Origin: an uncultured Ruminococcus sp.
GTDB lineage: Bacteria; Bacillota; Clostridia; Oscillospirales; Acutalibacteraceae
Length of the DNA stretch: 6,982 nucleotides
Direction of reading: 5' to 3'
Assembly (NCBI GenBank): GCA_902767175.1
Contig: CACXGH010000181.1
Location: forward strand, 1 to 6,982
Shown here: piece after piece, positions 1-6,190 of the stretch
Position numbering within the stretch: the first letter of the stretch is position 1
Layout of the letters: every line of letters begins with the position of its first letter
Notes under the pieces: generated by a model
Databases searched by the model: none
What the model was told of the DNA's origin: nothing
What the model saw: the letters and a program-made list of their open reading frames with translations, nothing else
Made by a program: the position numbers and the translations under genes

Positions 1-1
1 A

Positions 2-83
2 GGAGCTAAAGCTCCCCGACGTCTGTTGACGGCGTCGCTCGCTCCAATCAAGCGAGCTTGTTGGAGCTTTGCTCCTTGTTTAA
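2..83 (+). repeat. 82-base hairpin-rich dispersed repeat, left copy
   Basis: This stretch is the exact reverse complement of the last 82 bases of the window (6901-6982). It folds as consecutive hairpins: GGAGC/GCTCC at 2-6/11-15 with loop TAAA, GACG/CGTC at 18-21/33-36, GCTCGCT/AGCGAGC at 37-43/51-57 with a 7-base loop, and GGAGC/GCTCC at 63-67/71-75 with loop TTT. It ends in TTGTTTAA, the point where similarity to the right-hand copy stops. It has no credible coding potential and no T-tract after any hairpin. Its left boundary is unknown because the window begins here. Function is unknown; it looks like an intergenic repeat or a miniature element without a transposase. Confidence 0.9.
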
Positions 84-157
84 CAAATGTCGATGTCTGT
101 TGACTGCGTCGCTCGCTCCGATCAAGCGGGCTTGTTGGAGCTTAGCTCCTTGTTTAA
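84..157 (+). repeat. Second, diverged tandem copy of the hairpin repeat
   Basis: Bases 91-157 align without gaps to 17-83 at a 74-base offset, with five mismatches (20/94, 31/105, 46/120, 55/129, 70/144). The copy lacks its own left GGAGC-TAAA-GCTCC hairpin and uses the last hairpin of the preceding unit as its left border. Its own hairpins are kept: GATG/CGTC at 92-95/107-110, GCTCGCT/AGCGGGC at 111-117/125-131, and GGAGC/GCTCC at 137-141/145-149. The unit ends in TTGTTTAA nine bases from the mtaB stop codon, so it is the 3' flank of that gene. It could serve as a structured 3' end for mtaB mRNA, but there is no T-tract to support a classic terminator. Confidence 0.88.
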
Positions 158-166
158 GCTTTCGTC

Positions 167-1456
167 TTACGGTACGATCTCCGCTATGCAGCGGTCACCC
201 TGAGCACAGGTTATGCGGACATTCAATATCCTGCCGATGCTGCTGTCGTCAGTGCTGACAAAAACAGGAGTGTAATTCATTGTATAGCCCTCATACATAC
301 CGTTTTTGCTCCGTGCTTCAATAAGCACCTGCTCGGTTCTGCCGATCTGTGAGCAGAGAAAATCCTGCATACTCTTTGAAGCGATCTGAGCCATTCTGGC
401 TGCACGTTCCTTCTTTATTTCAGGGCTGAGGTGTCCGCCTGCTCTGTCTGCTGCAGTACCTGCACGCCTTGAGTACGGGAAAATATGTACTCTCGCAAAG
501 CCTGTTTTTTCCACAAAGCGCAGTGAGCTTTCAAACTCCTCATCTGTTTCTCCTGCAAAGCCGACCATTACATCTGTGGTTATTGAAGGATTATCGAAAA
601 TGCTGCGTATATTCTGAACTATTTCGGAGTATTCCTCTACAGTATAATGTCGGTTCATTCTTTTCAGCGTTTCATTGCAGCCGCTTTGCAGTGCAAGATG
701 AAACTGCGGACAGAAATTCTTATATCCTGCAAGTATTTTCAGTGTTTCATTGTCCATTGATTCAGGTTCAAGAGAGCCGAGTCTTATTCTTACATCGGCA
801 CTTTCACAGGCTGCTGCAATAGCATCGGAGAATTTCAGTCCGTTGTCGCTGCCGTATGATGACAGGTTTATCCCGATAATTACAATCTCCTTGTAGCCGT
901 TTGCGGCAAAAGCCTTTATTTCGTCACGGATATACTGCAGTGAGCATGAACGTACCCGTCCTCTGGCATAAGGGATTATGCAGTAAGAGCAGAAACGGTT
1001 GCAGCCGTCCTCGATTTTCAGAAAGGCTCTTGTTCTGTTCATAAAATCATCTACAAACAGATCCTCGTATGGGTCGCTGCGGCAGTATTCCTCAACAGAG
1101 GTGAGCTGAGTTTTTTTGCCGAGATATTCGTTTATTACGGGTATGAGATCACGCCTGCGCTTATTGCCGAGAATGATATCGGCTTCGGGCAGTTTTTCTC
1201 CCGAATCAGGAAATGCCTGAGCCATACAGCCCGTCAGTACGATAGTTCCGTCAGGATTTTCTCTTCTCAGACGGTGTATGAGCTTAACAGCTTTCTGTTC
1301 ACTGACCTTTGTGACAGCACAGGAATTTATTATAGAAATATCCGCCTGTTCGTCTTCGTTTACTATCTGATATCCGTTTTCTGCAAGCTCACGCAGCATG
1401 GCCTGTGATTCAAATTGGTTTACCTTGCAGCCTAATGTGATAATTTTTGCTCTCAT
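167..1456 (-). CDS. mtaB: tRNA N6-threonylcarbamoyladenosine (t6A37) methylthiotransferase MtaB
   Basis: Radical SAM enzyme of the MiaB/RimO/MtaB methylthiotransferase family. By family knowledge it converts t6A to ms2t6A at position 37 of ANN-decoding tRNAs in the cytoplasm. At 429 residues it has the expected size and all three domains. The N-terminal UPF0004 domain (about 1-110) carries the three auxiliary-cluster cysteines C10, C46 and C77. The radical SAM core (about 140-360) has the CNRFCSYC motif, with C152, C156 and C159 binding the SAM cluster. A TRAM-like RNA-binding domain follows (about 370-429). The LGCKVNQFES start and the GCNRFCSYCIIPYARG core favour MtaB over MiaB. The ATG is preceded by AGAGGT (minus strand, 1463-1468), a good ribosome binding site. 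The gene stands alone, divergent from the HPr-like gene; its 3' end abuts the hairpin repeats. I could not assign a convincing promoter. Confidence 0.95.
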   Translation of the reverse strand: MRAKIITLGCKVNQFESQAMLRELAENGYQIVNEDEQADISIINSCAVTKVSEQKAVKLIHRLRRENPDGTIVLTGCMAQAFPDSGEKLPEADIILGNKRRRDLIPVINEYLGKKTQLTSVEEYCRSDPYEDLFVDDFMNRTRAFLKIEDGCNRFCSYCIIPYARGRVRSCSLQYIRDEIKAFAANGYKEIVIIGINLSSYGSDNGLKFSDAIAAACESADVRIRLGSLEPESMDNETLKILAGYKNFCPQFHLALQSGCNETLKRMNRHYTVEEYSEIVQNIRSIFDNPSITTDVMVGFAGETDEEFESSLRFVEKTGFARVHIFPYSRRAGTAADRAGGHLSPEIKKERAARMAQIASKSMQDFLCSQIGRTEQVLIEARSKNGMYEGYTMNYTPVFVSTDDSSIGRILNVRITCAQGDRCIAEIVP

Positions 1457-1476
1457 TTTCTTACCTCTTTATGTAT

Positions 1477-1503
1477 TGTCATTAAAGACTAAAATTTATG
1501 ACA
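1477..1503. promoter_or_regulatory. Imperfect dyad upstream of mtaB, possible operator
   Basis: Half-sites TGTCATTAA (1477-1485) and TTTATGACA (1495-1503) are inverted with 8 of 9 positions matching across a 9-base spacer. The dyad lies 21-47 bases upstream of the mtaB start codon, in the stretch where its transcript should begin. I cannot name a regulator for it, and such dyads occur by chance in AT-rich DNA. Regulation of mtaB is inference only. Confidence 0.25.
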
Positions 1504-1567
1504 GAACAGCCAAATTATGGCCTTTGATACAAAATTGTCGTAAAACGGCGATTTTGGAATTTTAGTG

Positions 1568-1596
1568 TTGACCTGAACGGCTTTAACTGATAAAAT
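1568..1596 (+). promoter_or_regulatory. Sigma-A type promoter for the HPr-like gene
   Basis: TTGACC (1568-1573) and TAAAAT (1591-1596) are separated by exactly 17 bases, each one base off consensus. Transcription would begin near 1603, giving a leader of roughly 67 bases before the ATG at 1670. The leader carries AAAGGA at 1653-1658 as ribosome binding site, 11 bases from the start, which is slightly long. Confidence 0.75.
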
Positions 1597-1669
1597 TAAA
1601 GCATAAAAAGCGCCCTTGAAGGCTGATAAAAACCGAAAAATGAATATTACCGAAAGGACGGGTCAGTAA

Positions 1670-1936
1670 ATGTACAGGACAAAAATATTTTTAAAGGATC
1701 TTACCAGCGTTAAGCATTTTGCAGCTATAACGGCAAAGTATGATAAGCTGAAAATCAATCTTATTTCCGATATTTATACTATCGACGCTCATTCGCTTAT
1801 TGGTATTATCAGTCTTGATATCACTGATCCTATGATCCTTGAGCTGCCCGATGAGGATCCGCCTGAGGAGCTTATGACGGATCTTGCGCCTTTCCTTTAT
1901 AATGAGGAAAGTCAGGCTGAATTAAAAGCAGAATAA
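1670..1936 (+). CDS. HPr-like protein lacking the phosphocarrier histidine
   Basis: An 88-residue cytoplasmic protein with an HPr-type fold signature. The segment around residues 36-54, with AHSLIGIISLD at 40-50, matches the HPr region containing regulatory Ser46, so S42 is the equivalent residue. The N-terminal region does not contain the G-[ILV]-H-A-R-P motif of true HPr; it is about three residues shorter, and the nearest histidine, H16, sits in VKHFAA. It therefore probably cannot pass phosphate from Enzyme I in the PTS. Histidine-less HPr-like proteins are, to my knowledge, common in Clostridia and have no settled role. The C-terminal 25 residues are acidic. The gene is monocistronic, with its own promoter (1568-1596) and its own terminator (1954-1981). 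Fold assignment is fairly sure; function is not. Confidence 0.75.
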   Translation: MYRTKIFLKDLTSVKHFAAITAKYDKLKINLISDIYTIDAHSLIGIISLDITDPMILELPDEDPPEELMTDLAPFLYNEESQAELKAE

Positions 1937-1953
1937 TTATTTACAGCATATTC

Positions 1954-1981
1954 CGGCACGGTCATTCCGTGCCGCTTTTTT
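1954..1981 (+). terminator. Intrinsic terminator of the HPr-like gene
   Basis: A perfect 8-base-pair stem, CGGCACGG (1954-1961) and CCGTGCCG (1967-1974), closes a TCATT loop. One C and six T follow (1976-1981). It begins 17 bases after the stop codon and ends three bases before the stop of the convergent ABC-F gene. In the minus direction the hairpin is not followed by a T-run, so it is less convincing as a terminator for the ABC-F transcript. Confidence 0.92.
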
Positions 1982-1984
1982 ATG

Positions 1985-3898
1985 CTACTGCGCTTCATCA
2001 AGGCGCAGGCTCAGCGTTTCCCATTCGGTATACATTTCGTCAAGCTCTCTCTGTGTCTTTTCAAGCTTTTCGGTTATCTCAAGTGTCTTTTCATAATTGC
2101 AGGAATTCTCGGGGTCGTTCAGTGCAGCCTCAAGCTGCGAAAGCTTTTCCTCCTGCTCTGCGATCTCTGTTTCCAGCCTTGCAAGTCTTGCTTTGTCCTT
2201 TCGCCTTTGTGCGTCTCTTTCTTTTTTATTCTTGTATTCGGTCTGTTTCTCTTCTGTATTGACAGGGGAGGGCTTTTCTTTTTCTTCAAAGGGCTTGAAT
2301 TTCTGCAAAAAGCTCTCGTAATTTCCCTCGTATATCTGTATGCCTTCGGGTGTGAGATAGAATATCTTATCTGCAAGGCTGTTGATAAGGTACCTGTCAT
2401 GAGATACGACCAAAAGAGTTCCTTCATATCCTGAGAGTGCATTCTGCAAAGCCTCGCATGAGCTTATGTCAAGGTGGTTTGTCGGTTCGTCAAGCAGCAG
2501 CAGATTAGCCTTTGACAGCATAAGCTCGGTCAGAAGTACCTTAGCCCGTTCGCCTCCGCTCAGTGTCGACAGCGGCTTGAATACATCGTCATTCTTAAAA
2601 AGCAGTCTTGCAAGAGTGCTGCGTATTTCCGTATTCGTCATTGACGGAAATCTGTCGGATATCTCCTCAAATACAGTCTTGCTGCTGTCCATGCCGCTCT
2701 GTATCTGATCATAATAGCCCTTCTTTACTCCGACACCAAAGCGTATCCTTCCGCAGTCAGCCTGATAATGACCTAAAAGCGTCTTTATCAGTGAGGTTTT
2801 TCCGCAGCCGTTAGGCCCTAAGATAAATATTTTCTCGCCCCTGTGTATTTCCATATCGACATTTCTGAAAATTTTATGGTCTCCGAAGCTGAGTGCGAGT
2901 CCGCTTACGTCAAGCACATCATCTCCGCTCTGTTCGCTTATCCCTAAGCTGAGAGTCATAGAAGAGGGTGCTCTTTCGGGTCTTTCAAGTTTTTTTTCTA
3001 AGCGGTCTATAATTTTCTGCTTGCTTTCTGCTGTCTTTATATTCTTTTCTCTGTTCCATCTGCGCTGCTGTTCTATAATTCCTTCAAGACGGTTGATTTC
3101 CTTTACGGTATTGTCATATATTCTCTGTGCAGTCAGCTTTCTTTCGTCTCTCTGCGGTATATATGCTGAATAATTGCCCTTATAGGGTGTCATTTTCTTA
3201 TTTTCTAGCTCAAATGTCCTTGTCGTGACTTTATCAAGAAAATACCTGTCGTGAGAAATTACAAGATACGCACAGCCTGAGCTTGTGAGATATTCTTCAA
3301 GCCATTCAACGGAATGTGTATCGAGATGATTGGTAGGCTCATCAAGAAGAAGAAAATTCGCTCCGCAAAGCAGCAGTTTTGCAAGCTGCAGCTTTGCTCT
3401 TTGTCCGCCGCTGAGTGAGCGTATAGGCAGCTGCATCTGTGTATCGTCAAAACCGAGACCGAGCAGCGCAGACCTTGCTCTTGCACGAAAGGTCAGTCCG
3501 TCCCTTCTTGTGAATTCATCATTCAGAAAAGCCTGCCTTTCAACGAGCTTGTCAATATCACCGTTTTTGGCGGATATTTTTTCGCTGAGCTGTTCAAGCT
3601 CACGTTCAGCGTCCATAAGGTCGTCAAAAACTGTAAGCACCTCATTATATGCAGAGGTATCGAGTGCCCTGCAAACGTGCTGCTCCATATATCCTATTTT
3701 TGTATTTTTATTTATGATTATTTCTCCGCCTGTCGGCTCATATTCACCCGTGAGGAGCTTAAAAAGGGTAGTTTTTCCGCAGCCGTTGACACCTATAAGA
3801 CCTATTCTGTCGCCGCTTTGTATTTCAAAATACATATTGTCAAACAGCTTCTGCTCTCCGAATTCCATAGAAAGTCCGTTTACAGTAATTATCGCCAT
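1985..3898 (-). CDS. ABC-F family ATPase (YdiF/Uup-like translation factor)
   Basis: A 637-residue soluble protein with two ABC ATPase domains and no membrane segments, the hallmark of ABC-F proteins, which bind the ribosomal E site. Domain 1 has Walker A GVNGCGKTT (36-44), signature LSGGQ (162-166), Walker B LLLDEP (183-188, E187) and switch SHDR (215-218). A charged helical linker (about 240-315) corresponds to the P-site tRNA interaction region. Domain 2 has Walker A GPNGCGKTS (361-369), signature LSGGE (446-450), Walker B ending DEP with E471, and SHDR (499-502). The last 100 residues form a charged coiled coil like the C-terminal domain of Uup and YdiF, which favours a housekeeping ribosome factor over an antibiotic-resistance ABC-F, though resistance cannot be excluded. 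The ATG is preceded by GGTGA (minus strand, 3904-3908) with five bases of spacing. The gene is monocistronic, convergent with the HPr-like gene and divergent from the kinase gene. Confidence 0.93.
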   Translation of the reverse strand: MAIITVNGLSMEFGEQKLFDNMYFEIQSGDRIGLIGVNGCGKTTLFKLLTGEYEPTGGEIIINKNTKIGYMEQHVCRALDTSAYNEVLTVFDDLMDAERELEQLSEKISAKNGDIDKLVERQAFLNDEFTRRDGLTFRARARSALLGLGFDDTQMQLPIRSLSGGQRAKLQLAKLLLCGANFLLLDEPTNHLDTHSVEWLEEYLTSSGCAYLVISHDRYFLDKVTTRTFELENKKMTPYKGNYSAYIPQRDERKLTAQRIYDNTVKEINRLEGIIEQQRRWNREKNIKTAESKQKIIDRLEKKLERPERAPSSMTLSLGISEQSGDDVLDVSGLALSFGDHKIFRNVDMEIHRGEKIFILGPNGCGKTSLIKTLLGHYQADCGRIRFGVGVKKGYYDQIQSGMDSSKTVFEEISDRFPSMTNTEIRSTLARLLFKNDDVFKPLSTLSGGERAKVLLTELMLSKANLLLLDEPTNHLDISSCEALQNALSGYEGTLLVVSHDRYLINSLADKIFYLTPEGIQIYEGNYESFLQKFKPFEEKEKPSPVNTEEKQTEYKNKKERDAQRRKDKARLARLETEIAEQEEKLSQLEAALNDPENSCNYEKTLEITEKLEKTQRELDEMYTEWETLSLRLDEAQ

Positions 3899-3918
3899 TT
3901 ATTTCACCGTCACATCGT

Positions 3919-3946
3919 ATTATAGAACTTATGATACCATATTAAA
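3919..3946 (-). promoter_or_regulatory. Putative promoter of the ABC-F gene
   Basis: Read on the minus strand, a perfect TATAAT (3919-3924) follows TTTAAT (3941-3946) after 16 bases. The -10 is consensus; the -35 is weak. Transcription would start near 3912, so the leader would be only about 14 bases and consist essentially of the GGTGA ribosome binding site. No room is left for an attenuator or riboswitch, in contrast to many resistance-type ABC-F genes, which carry long regulatory leaders. Confidence 0.6.
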
Positions 3947-4253
3947 CCTCATAAATCAATACAGGTATTTCTTATGACACGGAAATCAATTCTGCCGGGA
4001 CAGTCACATGGGGAAACCCCTTTCCTGAAACCGCTGACTAAATCTGTAAATATAAACATATAAGTCGAATTTTATAAGAAGGAATTTATACGCTCTCATC
4101 TATCAGTTTTTAAAGCAAAATTGCCTTCATCGGCTTTGTTGTTAACATATTCAAGTAAACGTTTTGTATATTGATATAAATAAATAAATGGGAAATTCGT
4201 AAATTTTGTATAAAGAAACAAAAAACAGCACAAAAATTCAAGCAAAATACATC
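3947..4253. other. AT-rich divergent intergenic region with no confirmed gene
   Basis: This separates the promoters of the ABC-F gene and the kinase gene. Between about 3960 and 4063 the composition is less AT-rich and there is a 29-codon plus-strand frame (ATG 3974, stop ending 4063) with a weak AGGT at 3963-3966. A short GGGG-AAA-CCCC inverted repeat (4010-4020) lies within it. From about 4064 to 4253 the DNA is strongly AT-rich. A minus-strand frame there (4096-4314) opens with TTG, lacks a ribosome binding site and encodes mainly tyrosine, leucine and isoleucine, so I do not call it. No tRNA, recognised riboswitch or mobile element is visible. Confidence 0.6.
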
Positions 4254-4282
4254 TATACTTTATGCATAAACAGTAGTATAAT
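4254..4282 (+). promoter_or_regulatory. Putative promoter of the APH-like kinase gene
   Basis: A perfect TATAAT (4277-4282) lies 17 bases after TATACT (4254-4259), which matches the -35 consensus at only three positions. The surrounding DNA is very AT-rich, so chance TATAAT boxes are possible, but the position is right: transcription would begin near 4289, giving a leader of about 52 bases. Confidence 0.5.
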
Positions 4283-4325
4283 ATATAGACGATAAAATAT
4301 AAAGAATATATCAAGTTTTGTGCCG

Positions 4326-4332
4326 AAAGGAG
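4326..4332 (+). promoter_or_regulatory. Ribosome binding site fixing the kinase start at 4341
   Basis: AAAGGAG lies eight bases before the ATG at 4341. An in-frame GTG at 4320 would extend the protein by seven residues, but this ribosome binding site lies inside that extension and no other precedes the GTG, so the ATG is the start. Confidence 0.85.
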
Positions 4333-4340
4333 CTTATACT

Positions 4341-5084
4341 ATGGAAGTAATTACAAAAAGAGCCGAAAAAATTATCTATCGTGACGGAGACAATGCCGTA
4401 AAAGTATTTTCTGCAAAATATCCTAAGTCTGATATACTTAACGAAGCCCTCAATCAGTCAAGAGTTGAAGAAACAGGGCTGCCGATACCTGCTCTCAAGG
4501 CTGTATCAGTCATTGACGGCGAATGGGCTATTACAATGGAATATGTAGAGGGCAAGACACTTGCCGAGCTTATGCAGGAAAATCCCGATAAGCTTGATGA
4601 ATATATGGATATGTTCGTGGATCTTCAGATACTTGTACAGAGTAAAAAATCACCCCTGCTCAATAAGCTTAAGGATAAGATGAACAGAAAGATAACAAGT
4701 CTTGGCGGTCAGCTTGATGCTACTATCCGCTATGAGCTTCATACAAGACTTGAAAGTATGCCAAAGCATAATAAGGTTTGTCACGGTGACTTCAACCCGA
4801 GCAATATTATCATTGATAATGAAGGCAATCCGCATATCATAGACTGGTCCCACGTTACACAGGGCAACGGTGCGGCAGATGCGGCAAGAACTTATCTTCT
4901 CTTTGCACTCAGGGATAAGAGCCTTGCTGAGAAGTATCTTGAACTTTTCTGCAAAAAAACCGATACTGCAAGACAGTATGTTCAGCAGTGGCTGCCGATA
5001 GTTGCAGCATCTCAGCTTGTCAAGAGAATTCCCGGTGAAGAGGACTTCCTCAAGAGCTGGGTAGATGTTGTCGACTATTCATGA
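4341..5084 (+). CDS. Aminoglycoside phosphotransferase (APH)-like kinase
   Basis: A 247-residue protein with the protein-kinase-like fold of the APH/choline kinase group. The N lobe has the ATP-contacting lysine K21 in AVKVF, the likely helix-C glutamate E35 and a hinge at MEYVEGKTL (66-74). The C lobe has the catalytic loop HGDFNPSN (148-155), with D150 as catalytic base and N155 as metal ligand, followed by the metal-binding D168 in IIDWSHV. All residues needed for phosphotransfer are present. The substrate is unknown: members phosphorylate aminoglycosides, macrolides, sugars, choline or other small molecules, and nothing nearby identifies one. It resembles in style the clostridial and Fibrobacter paralogous phosphotransferases with HGDFNPSN motifs. 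Resistance should not be assumed. It has no signal peptide or membrane segment. It is monocistronic, with a promoter at 4254-4282 and a strong terminator at 5104-5146. Confidence 0.88.
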   Translation: MEVITKRAEKIIYRDGDNAVKVFSAKYPKSDILNEALNQSRVEETGLPIPALKAVSVIDGEWAITMEYVEGKTLAELMQENPDKLDEYMDMFVDLQILVQSKKSPLLNKLKDKMNRKITSLGGQLDATIRYELHTRLESMPKHNKVCHGDFNPSNIIIDNEGNPHIIDWSHVTQGNGAADAARTYLLFALRDKSLAEKYLELFCKKTDTARQYVQQWLPIVAASQLVKRIPGEEDFLKSWVDVVDYS

Positions 5085-5103
5085 CAAAATAAGCAAAAAA
5101 CAA

Positions 5104-5146
5104 GCAGTATACAGCAAGATCCGATGCTGTATACTGCTATTATTTT
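5104..5146. terminator. Bidirectional intrinsic terminator between kinase gene and map
   Basis: A perfect 13-base-pair stem joins 5104-5116 and 5125-5137 (GCAGTATACAGCA and its complement) around an 8-base loop. On the plus strand it is followed by TATTATTTT; on the minus strand by TTGTTTTTTG, so it can stop transcripts from either side. An outer pairing CAAAATAA (5086-5093) with TTATTTTG (5140-5147) extends the symmetry. It lies about 20 bases after the kinase stop and about 95 bases beyond the map stop. Between it and map (5148-5232) I see only a weak hairpin (CGCTGA 5187-5192 with TCAGCG 5212-5217) and a 12-base near-duplicate (5149-5160 and 5167-5178). Confidence 0.92.
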
Positions 5147-5232
5147 GTGGAAAGTTCTGTTTGCGGGGAAAGCTCTGTCAAGGAAACGCTGAGCCATAAG
5201 GCGTGATTTATTCAGCGGTTCATTAAAATTTA

Positions 5233-6108
5233 TCAATAGCAGAGCACCTCATGACCGTCCTCGGTAACGAGTACCATAATCTCCCATTGTGCAGAGGGCT
5301 TCTTGTCAGCGGTGTATATCGTCCAGTCATCTTCCTTGTCGACAAAGACCTTGTGTGTTCCCATATTTACCATAGGTTCAATAGTGAAGATCATGCCCGG
5401 CACAAGCAGCATATCCTCGCCCGCTTTGGTAACATAGCTTACCCATGGATCTTCATGGAATTCAAGACCAACACCGTGACCGCCTATTTCACGGACAACA
5501 CTGTAGCCGTTTGCCTTTGCATGATCGTTTACAGCCTGTCCCATATCTCCTAAAAAGCCCCATGGTTTTACCTGTTCGAGACCAAGCTCAACACATTCCT
5601 TTACTACCTCAACGAGCTTTTTCTTTTCGTCACTTACATTTCCGATACAGAACATTCTTGATGAGTCGGAAAAATATCCCTTATATATTGTTGAGACATC
5701 GACATTTATTATGTCGCCGTCCTTGAGTACGACTTTATCAGAGGGGATACCGTGACAAACCACTTCATTTATAGATGTGCATACGCTCTTTGGGTAGCCC
5801 TCGTAATTGAGCGGCGCTGCAATTCCGCCAAGCTCCGCTGTTTTCTCGGCTACAAGGTCGTCTATCTCCTGTGTTGTCATGCCTTCACGGATATTCTCCG
5901 CTACATAGTCAAGAACCGCAATGTTTATTTTGCAGCTTTCCTTAATTCCCTCGATCTGTTCGGGGGTTTTTATCATTTTATGTTCCGGTACGATATGACC
6001 CTGACTTTTATAGAAGGAGATCTTTTCGTCAAACTCCTCGTGACATTTCTTATACTTTTTTCCGCTGCCGCACCAGCAGGGATCATTTCTGCCAAGCTTT
6101 AAAGACAT
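5233..6108 (-). CDS. map: Type I methionine aminopeptidase with N-terminal SEC-C zinc motif
   Basis: Removes the initiator methionine from new proteins in the cytoplasm, probably at the ribosome exit. The 291-residue protein begins with a SEC-C motif, RNDPCWCGSGKKYKKCH (7-23), whose C11, C13, C22 and H23 (or a cysteine in its place in other families) bind zinc. The catalytic domain (about 45-291) is complete: metal ligands D137, D148, H211, E244 and E276, and the active-site histidines H119 and H218, correspond to the E. coli set D97, D108, H171, E204, E235, H79 and H178. The SEC-C extension occurs in other Firmicute MetAPs and in SecA, and probably aids ribosome or protein contact. The ATG has a modest ribosome binding site, AGGAA (minus strand, 6111-6115). 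Here map is outside the usual secY-adk-map-infA cluster, so it is probably an additional or relocated copy. It ends facing the bidirectional terminator. Confidence 0.95.
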   Translation of the reverse strand: MSLKLGRNDPCWCGSGKKYKKCHEEFDEKISFYKSQGHIVPEHKMIKTPEQIEGIKESCKINIAVLDYVAENIREGMTTQEIDDLVAEKTAELGGIAAPLNYEGYPKSVCTSINEVVCHGIPSDKVVLKDGDIINVDVSTIYKGYFSDSSRMFCIGNVSDEKKKLVEVVKECVELGLEQVKPWGFLGDMGQAVNDHAKANGYSVVREIGGHGVGLEFHEDPWVSYVTKAGEDMLLVPGMIFTIEPMVNMGTHKVFVDKEDDWTIYTADKKPSAQWEIMVLVTEDGHEVLCY

Positions 6109-6163
6109 TATTCCTACTCTTTTCTATTAATATTTTCGTTCATCGGCTTTCTCAGTCCCTGTT

Positions 6164-6172
6164 TGGTATAAT
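6164..6172 (+). promoter_or_regulatory. Extended -10 promoter signal facing right
   Basis: TGGTATAAT is an exact TGN-TATAAT extended -10. No good -35 lies 16-18 bases upstream, which extended -10 promoters can tolerate. A transcript would start near 6179 and run through a leader of about 180 bases into the membrane-protein gene at 6361. It sits inside the predicted map leader and opposes the map promoter. Confidence 0.45.
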
Positions 6173-6190
6173 ACAGCTATGAACACTAAC

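Noticed and set aside
2..157. CRISPR array
   Set aside because: There are only two units, the repeated part spans nearly the whole 74-base period, and there are no unique spacers.
58..258. 66-codon plus-strand frame over the repeats
   Set aside because: It runs through the hairpin repeats into the antisense of mtaB, has no ribosome binding site and gives a low-complexity cysteine and leucine composition.
3330..3977. 215-codon plus-strand frame antisense to the ABC-F gene
   Set aside because: It is a serine- and proline-rich shadow of a clear coding region, with no family resemblance and no start signal.
4010..4020. GGGG-AAA-CCCC mini inverted repeat
   Set aside because: A four-base-pair stem with a three-base loop and no T-run or adjacent gene end does not support a terminator or operator.
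4096..4314. 72-codon minus-strand frame, hydrophobic and tyrosine-rich
   Set aside because: It starts with TTG, has no ribosome binding site, overlaps the kinase promoter and has the composition expected of chance translation of AT-rich DNA. The last 25 residues look more protein-like and could be a remnant, but nothing supports a gene.
4320..4340. GTG start extending the kinase by seven residues
   Set aside because: The strong AAAGGAG at 4326-4332 lies within this extension and is correctly placed for the ATG at 4341.
5149..5178. Twelve-base near-direct repeat GGAAAGYTCTGT at an 18-base period
   Set aside because: There are only two copies with one mismatch, in a short spacer between a terminator and a gene end; too little to propose a function.
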